Below, one piece after another: positions 4,439 to 7,983 of a stretch of DNA of 7,983 nt (position 1 is its first letter; every line of letters starts with the position of its first letter). Origin of the DNA: Adhaeribacter sp. (lineage in GTDB: Bacteria > Bacteroidota > Bacteroidia > Cytophagales > Hymenobacteraceae); contig JAQBNV010000091.1 of the NCBI GenBank assembly GCA_028288395.1, positions 1-7,983 of the forward strand. Reading direction: 5' to 3'. Under the pieces are notes generated by a model. It was given only the letters and a program-made list of their open reading frames with translations, made no database searches and was not told where the DNA came from. Made by a program: the position numbers and the translations under genes.

Positions 4439-6769
4439 ATGAAAACAAATGTTTTAGGCTATCCGCGCATTGGTAGCCGCCGCGAACTCAAAAAAGCCTG
4501 CGAGCAATATTGGTCAGGCAAAACCGCTCTTTCGGAATTAGTAAAAACTGGCAGAGAAATCCGACACTATAATTGGATTTTGCAAAAAGATGCTGGCATT
4601 GACTTAATTCCTTCCAATGATTTCTCTTTCTACGACCAAATACTGGATATGTCCCTCATGGTGGGCGCCATTCCGCAACGTTATCACGAAGTAATTCGCC
4701 TAAATGATAACACCGAAATGGACCTTTATTTTGCCATGGCCAGAGGTTATCAGAAAAACGGATTGGATATTACTGCCATGGAAATGACCAAATGGTTCGA
4801 TACCAATTATCATTACATCGTTCCTGAGTTTCATAGAAACCAACAATTCAAACTTTTCTCCACTAAAGTTATTGATGAGTTTTTTGAAGCCAAACAATTA
4901 GGTATTGTCACCAAACCAGTCATTATTGGTCCTGTATCTTATTTACTCTTGGGAAAAGAGAAAGAAGAAGGTTTTCACCGGTTAGACCTGCTCAAAAACC
5001 TGTTACCCGTTTATTTCGACATACTCGATAAGCTAAAAGCGTATCAGGTAGATTGGGTGCAATTTGATGAGCCTTACTTAGCTATGGATTTAACGCCGGA
5101 AGAGCAGGAAGCTTTCGTGTATGCTTATACCGAGATTAAAAAGCGGTTTCCTTATCTGAAAACTATTCTTGCCAATTATTTTGATTGTTACGGCGATAAC
5201 CTTGATACAGTACTTTCGCTACCCGTACATGCCCTGCATCTTGATTTAGTAAGATGCCCCTCGCAGTTAGATGATATTTTAGAGAGTAATCTGTTAAAAC
5301 AGCATATTCAATTATCTCTGGGAGTGGTAGATGGCCGTAATATTTGGAAAAATGATTTCCAAAATTCGCTGGCTCTCATTAAAAAAGCGGCGGCAAAGAT
5401 TGGATCGGCTAACCTAATGATTGCTTCATCCTGCTCTTTGTTGCATACTCCCTGCGACTTGGATTTAGAAACCGATGAAGCCACCTTAACGCCTTCCATT
5501 AAGCAGTGGTTAGCTTTTGCCAAACAGAAGTTAGAAGAAGTGGTAACCTTGCAGCAAATAGCCAGCGGCCTAATAACGGAACTTACGGCAGAAAAATTAC
5601 AGGAAAATGTAGAAGCCAATAACCGTCGGAAAACATCAAAACACACCCATAATCCGGAAGTAAAACAAAGAGTGAACGCTGTTACCGAGCAGGATGCCAC
5701 AAGGAAAAACAATTATGTTTTTCGACGCGATGCCCAGGTAAAATCCTTAAAGTTACCTTTATTTCCTACCACTACTATTGGTTCGTTTCCGCAAACGACA
5801 GAAGTAAGGAGCTGGCGAGCCAAATTCAAAAAAGGTGAATTAAGCCAGCAGGAATATGATGAACTAATTCAAAAAGAGACAGAAGCCACCATCCGGTTTC
5901 AGGAAGAATGTGGCCTAGATGTACTGGTGCACGGAGAATTTGAGCGGAATGATATGGTAGAGTATTTTGGCGAACAATTGGAAGGATTTGTGTTTACGAA
6001 AAATGGGTGGGTACAAAGCTACGGTAGCCGATGCGTCAAACCCCCTATTATCTACGGAGATGTTTACCGCCTAGCCCCCATGACTGTAAAATGGTCGGCA
6101 TTTGCCCAATCGCTAACCCAGAAATGGGTAAAAGGGATGTTGACAGGCCCTGTTACCATTTTACAATGGTCGTTTGTCCGGAACGACCAACCCCGTTCTG
6201 AAACCTGCACGCAGATTGCTTTAGCCATTCGGGATGAGGTGCTTGATTTAGAAGAAGCCGGTATAAAGATTATTCAGATAGATGAACCAGCCATTCGGGA
6301 GGGCTTACCTTTGCGCAAAGCGGACTGGCAAAACTATTTGCAATGGGCCGTCCGGGCTTTTCGGATTTCGGCAAGTGTTGTACGGGACGAAACCCAGATT
6401 CATACCCACATGTGCTATTCGGAATTTAACGATATTATTCAAAATATTGCCGATATGGATGCTGATGTTATTACAATTGAATGCTCGCGTTCGCAAATGG
6501 AATTACTGGATGCTTTTGCCGATTTTAAATATCCCAACGAAATAGGACCAGGCGTATATGATATCCATTCTCCCAGAGTGCCTACAAAAGCTGAAATGGT
6601 AAATCTCTTAGAGAAAGCAACAATGGTTATTCCCGCCCATCAACTTTGGGTAAACCCGGATTGTGGTTTAAAAACCCGCCAATGGCCAGAAACTCAAAAA
6701 GCATTGGTAGAGATGGTAGCAGCCGCAAAAGCCTTAAGAGAATCCGTTACTGAACCAGTAGTTTCCTGA
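4439..6769 (+). CDS. metE: Cobalamin-independent methionine synthase (5-methyltetrahydropteroyltriglutamate-homocysteine methyltransferase)
   Basis: This cytoplasmic zinc enzyme transfers the methyl group of 5-methyltetrahydrofolate (polyglutamate) to homocysteine, the last step of methionine synthesis. It is 776 residues long, against about 750-770 for the family. The N-terminal barrel opens with the characteristic MKTNVLGYPRIGSRRELKKA; the C-terminal catalytic barrel starts near residue 440 (PLFPTTTIGSFPQT). The zinc ligands are all present: His657 and Cys659 (THMCYSEF), Glu681 (ITIECSR) and Cys742 (NPDCGLKTR). Their spacing is the same as His641, Cys643, Glu665 and Cys726 of E. coli MetE. 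The proton-donor His is His710 (DIHSPRVP). I chose ATG 4439 over an in-frame TTG at 4418 because family members start with MKTN or similar, and the TTG lies inside a leader hairpin. The gene is monocistronic, preceded by a cobalamin riboswitch and followed by a terminator. Confidence 0.98.
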   Translation: MKTNVLGYPRIGSRRELKKACEQYWSGKTALSELVKTGREIRHYNWILQKDAGIDLIPSNDFSFYDQILDMSLMVGAIPQRYHEVIRLNDNTEMDLYFAMARGYQKNGLDITAMEMTKWFDTNYHYIVPEFHRNQQFKLFSTKVIDEFFEAKQLGIVTKPVIIGPVSYLLLGKEKEEGFHRLDLLKNLLPVYFDILDKLKAYQVDWVQFDEPYLAMDLTPEEQEAFVYAYTEIKKRFPYLKTILANYFDCYGDNLDTVLSLPVHALHLDLVRCPSQLDDILESNLLKQHIQLSLGVVDGRNIWKNDFQNSLALIKKAAAKIGSANLMIASSCSLLHTPCDLDLETDEATLTPSIKQWLAFAKQKLEEVVTLQQIASGLITELTAEKLQENVEANNRRKTSKHTHNPEVKQRVNAVTEQDATRKNNYVFRRDAQVKSLKLPLFPTTTIGSFPQTTEVRSWRAKFKKGELSQQEYDELIQKETEATIRFQEECGLDVLVHGEFERNDMVEYFGEQLEGFVFTKNGWVQSYGSRCVKPPIIYGDVYRLAPMTVKWSAFAQSLTQKWVKGMLTGPVTILQWSFVRNDQPRSETCTQIALAIRDEVLDLEEAGIKIIQIDEPAIREGLPLRKADWQNYLQWAVRAFRISASVVRDETQIHTHMCYSEFNDIIQNIADMDADVITIECSRSQMELLDAFADFKYPNEIGPGVYDIHSPRVPTKAEMVNLLEKATMVIPAHQLWVNPDCGLKTRQWPETQKALVEMVAAAKALRESVTEPVVS

Positions 6770-6799
6770 TTAATTAGAAATACAAGTGGTGTATAAAAG

Positions 6800-6827
6800 C
6801 CCGGCAGGACTTCCAAAACCTGCCGGG
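6800..6827 (+). terminator. Intrinsic terminator of metE
   Basis: CCCGGCAGG (6800-6808) and CCTGCCGGG (6819-6827) form a perfect 9-bp GC-rich stem with a 10-nt loop. A's precede it and TTTAATT follows. It begins 31 bases after the metE stop. With the A's on its left it could also work on the minus strand. Confidence 0.88.
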
Positions 6828-6830
6828 TTT

Positions 6831-7297
6831 AATTATCCAAATGATTATACTTCAGAAAAAACTGAAGAATATTTTGAAGTATTTTTAATATCAAAAAAGA
6901 ATGGGGAATTATAGTAATAATTTAAACAATATGATGTGCCTGGATATTTTTCTAATGTCTTTGGACAATAGAGAATATGAGAAAATAAAACACAAAATAG
7001 ATCCCCTGATCCATAAGCCGCATCCATTGAATAGTTGGGATATTTCGGGTAATTTTATTGGGACACCATTACAAAAGGGGGGAGAACAAAAGATTTGAAA
7101 ATATTTATGCATTTTTCAAAAAACGACTGGAATTATAAAAGATATTACGATAATATTAATAGGGGCAAAATGAACTAGAGGGGCAGGGCTTTAAAAGCAA
7201 GTTTAAAAATAGGAAGGTGTTTTCCGGAAAAATAATCAATCACAAGAAAGAGGAATACCTCTGTGAAGTACAGATATTTCTAATTAAAGATTGGTAA
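6831..7297 (+). pseudogene. Degraded, multi-frame coding-like region of unknown identity
   Basis: No single frame is open throughout, but protein-like segments follow one another across frames. 6831-6911 reads NYPNDYTSEKTEEYFEVFLI and on to stops at 6912-6920. 6901-7098 is an open frame of 65 codons from ATG (MGNYSNNLNN... KIKHKIDPLIHKPHPLNSWD...). 7092-7175 reads MHFSKNDWNYKRYYDNINRG before TAG. A shift of one base in the AAAA run at about 7167-7170 joins it to NELEGQGFKSKFKNRK and on to EEYLCEVQIFLIKDW, with TAA at 7295-7297. The last junction, at a homopolymer, is the most persuasive sign of a broken gene. I recognise no family. Alternatives are a genuine 65-residue protein at 6901-7098 plus noise, or chance open frames in AT-rich sequence. 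There is no metE-independent promoter that I can see. Confidence 0.4.
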
Positions 7298-7338
7298 AAT
7301 CAAATAATACATTTTTTAGATCAGGGAAGCGAAAAGAA

Positions 7339-7723
7339 ATGATGGTAGAATAAAGAATCCAGCATTCGGAAACCTACATTTTTAAGGCCGTCTTTCCAAA
7401 TACTACTTACCAATTTGCACCTTATTTAGGGAACTGCCATGCAGTTGATGGACGAAGTAGCCTTTATAACCGCAATGCGTTTTAGCCGCCAGCGCATAAT
7501 TACCTTAAGCAGTGATAGCATTGATTTTTTAAAAGCCCATTCCTGCCGGTAGTATTGTGGAATTGATAGGACAAGTGACAAATTTTAGCACTACCAGTTT
7601 AGATGTTAAGTAGATTTTTATTAAAAACCGCAGACTGAGGTTCGTGAGCGAACTATTTCAGGTATGTTTACTTTGGCAGCAATAGACGAGCATAAAAAGC
7701 CTATAATATTTTTATACTTCTAA
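7339..7723 (+). pseudogene. Acyl-CoA thioesterase (YciA-like hotdog fold), inactivated
   Basis: An intact relative would hydrolyse acyl-CoA thioesters to free acid and CoA in the cytoplasm. The family signature can be followed from end to end across frames. MMVE (7339) is followed by TAA 7351-7353, then RIQHSETYIFKAVFPNTT. In another frame comes TAMQLMDEVAFITAMRFSRQ and on to SSDSIDF (7433-7530). In a third comes PIPAGSIVELIGQVTNFSTT and SLDVK, then TAG 7611-7613. A further frame gives PQTEVRERTISGMFTLAAID and EHKKPIIFLYF, with TAA 7721-7723. Frame changes fall near 7415-7431 (the usual LFGG motif is lost), at the A-run 7531-7535 and at the A-run 7623-7627. The conserved hotdog Asp (QLMDEVA) remains. 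The total is equivalent to about 128 residues, near the family's 130-165, with the extreme C-terminus probably replaced by the neighbouring insertion element. The assignment is confident; function is excluded. Confidence 0.88.
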
Positions 7724-7745
7724 AATAGTTTATTGAATTAGGCAT

Positions 7746-7982
7746 TTAGCTAATAATCATTTTGTAGGAATGGGGCGGGGCGGCAACCATCCTCTGGAGG
7801 AGGTTTTCAAATATACCTTCTTTCATTTTATGCCGGTTGAAGCTGTAAGTGTACTCATTGATATAGGACTGTAGATAATGAACGGAATGGTGAACGCCTC
7901 TGAGCCAGGCTTTGAACATCATGATACTGCGGTGCAACTGGGGGAAGTTCTTTCCTTTCTTCTCTGACTTTTCCCGGGTAAG
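7746..7982 (-). CDS. IS1595-family (ISXO2-like) transposase, C-terminal part, runs off the window
   Basis: On the minus strand 78 residues enter from the right edge and end at TAA 7746-7748. The segment HRSIMMFKAWLRGVHHSV, followed by LQSYINEYTYSFNRHKM and FENLLQRMV, matches the C-terminus of the ISXO2-like DDE domain. The family pattern is FKxWLxGxHHxV, then YLxEFxxRFNRR, then a LLxRMV-type tail. The frame is undamaged in the visible part, so the element may be intact. The TTG at 7935-7937 that opens the longest start-bounded ORF is not the real start, because the frame continues upstream with family-like sequence (EKSEKKGKNFPQL). The element's inverted repeat should lie between 7724 and 7745 but cannot be identified without the other end. 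Confidence 0.85.
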   Translation of the reverse strand, partial: LTREKSEKKGKNFPQLHRSIMMFKAWLRGVHHSVHYLQSYINEYTYSFNRHKMKEGIFENLLQRMVAAPPHSYKMIIS

Positions 7983-7983
7983 C

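Noticed and set aside
5308..5712. 134-codon minus-strand open frame inside metE
   Set aside because: It is antisense to the metE coding sequence, and nothing in it resembles a protein family.
6847..6882. Inverted repeat ATACTTCA/TGAAGTAT followed by TTTTAAT, possible second terminator after metE
   Set aside because: It is AT-rich, has a 20-nt loop and competes with an inner CTTCAG/CTGAAG repeat. The strong GC hairpin at 6800-6827 already explains termination.
1..7983. tRNA, rRNA, CRISPR array, defence or toxin-antitoxin genes, attachment sites
   Set aside because: I looked for cloverleaf and TTCGA-type motifs, regularly spaced repeats and nuclease, helicase or toxin signatures. None was found that I could support.

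Overview
The window looks like a chromosomal stretch from a Bacteroidota bacterium, probably order Cytophagales (Adhaeribacter/Pontibacter-like). The evidence is the LytS-type kinase/LytTR regulator pair, the absence of Shine-Dalgarno sequences, a TAnnTTTG-type -7 promoter box, and the type of insertion sequences present. The genus is inference. Only two loci are intact: a two-component system at 1479-3310 and a cobalamin-riboswitch-controlled metE at about 4023-6830. Almost everything between and around them is decaying DNA.

Layout. 1-125: the 3' end of an unrecognised reading frame with one membrane segment. 126-1194: an inactivated IS4-family element. It has 20/22-matching terminal inverted repeats, a transposase broken by at least three frame changes, and a missing block of roughly 90-100 residues. 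Its left end also carries a nested palindrome and a strong hairpin terminator. 1195-1478: an orphan coding-like fragment with an internal stop, then the leader of the kinase gene. 1479-3310: sensor kinase and LytTR regulator, overlapping by ATGA. 3311-4022: about 700 bases without an intact gene, holding one doubtful small ORF and the C-terminal remnant of an IS3-family transposase. 4023-4438: promoter box, cobalamin aptamer and a long, hairpin-rich leader. 4439-6769: metE, followed by a clean intrinsic terminator. 6831-7297: a multi-frame, coding-like degraded region of unknown identity. 7339-7723: an acyl-CoA thioesterase pseudogene that I can reconstruct across four frame changes and several stops. 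7746-7982 (minus): the C-terminus of an IS1595-family transposase that runs off the window.

How it works together. MetE makes methionine without cobalamin, and the aptamer upstream should shut it off when cobalamin is available. The leader shows no U-tract terminator, so control of translation initiation is more likely than attenuation. The LytS/LytTR pair has no recognisable target gene beside it. I found no tRNA, rRNA, CRISPR array or intact defence system. The most informative content is the riboswitch leader and the hidden pseudogenes, which ordinary ORF calling would miss.
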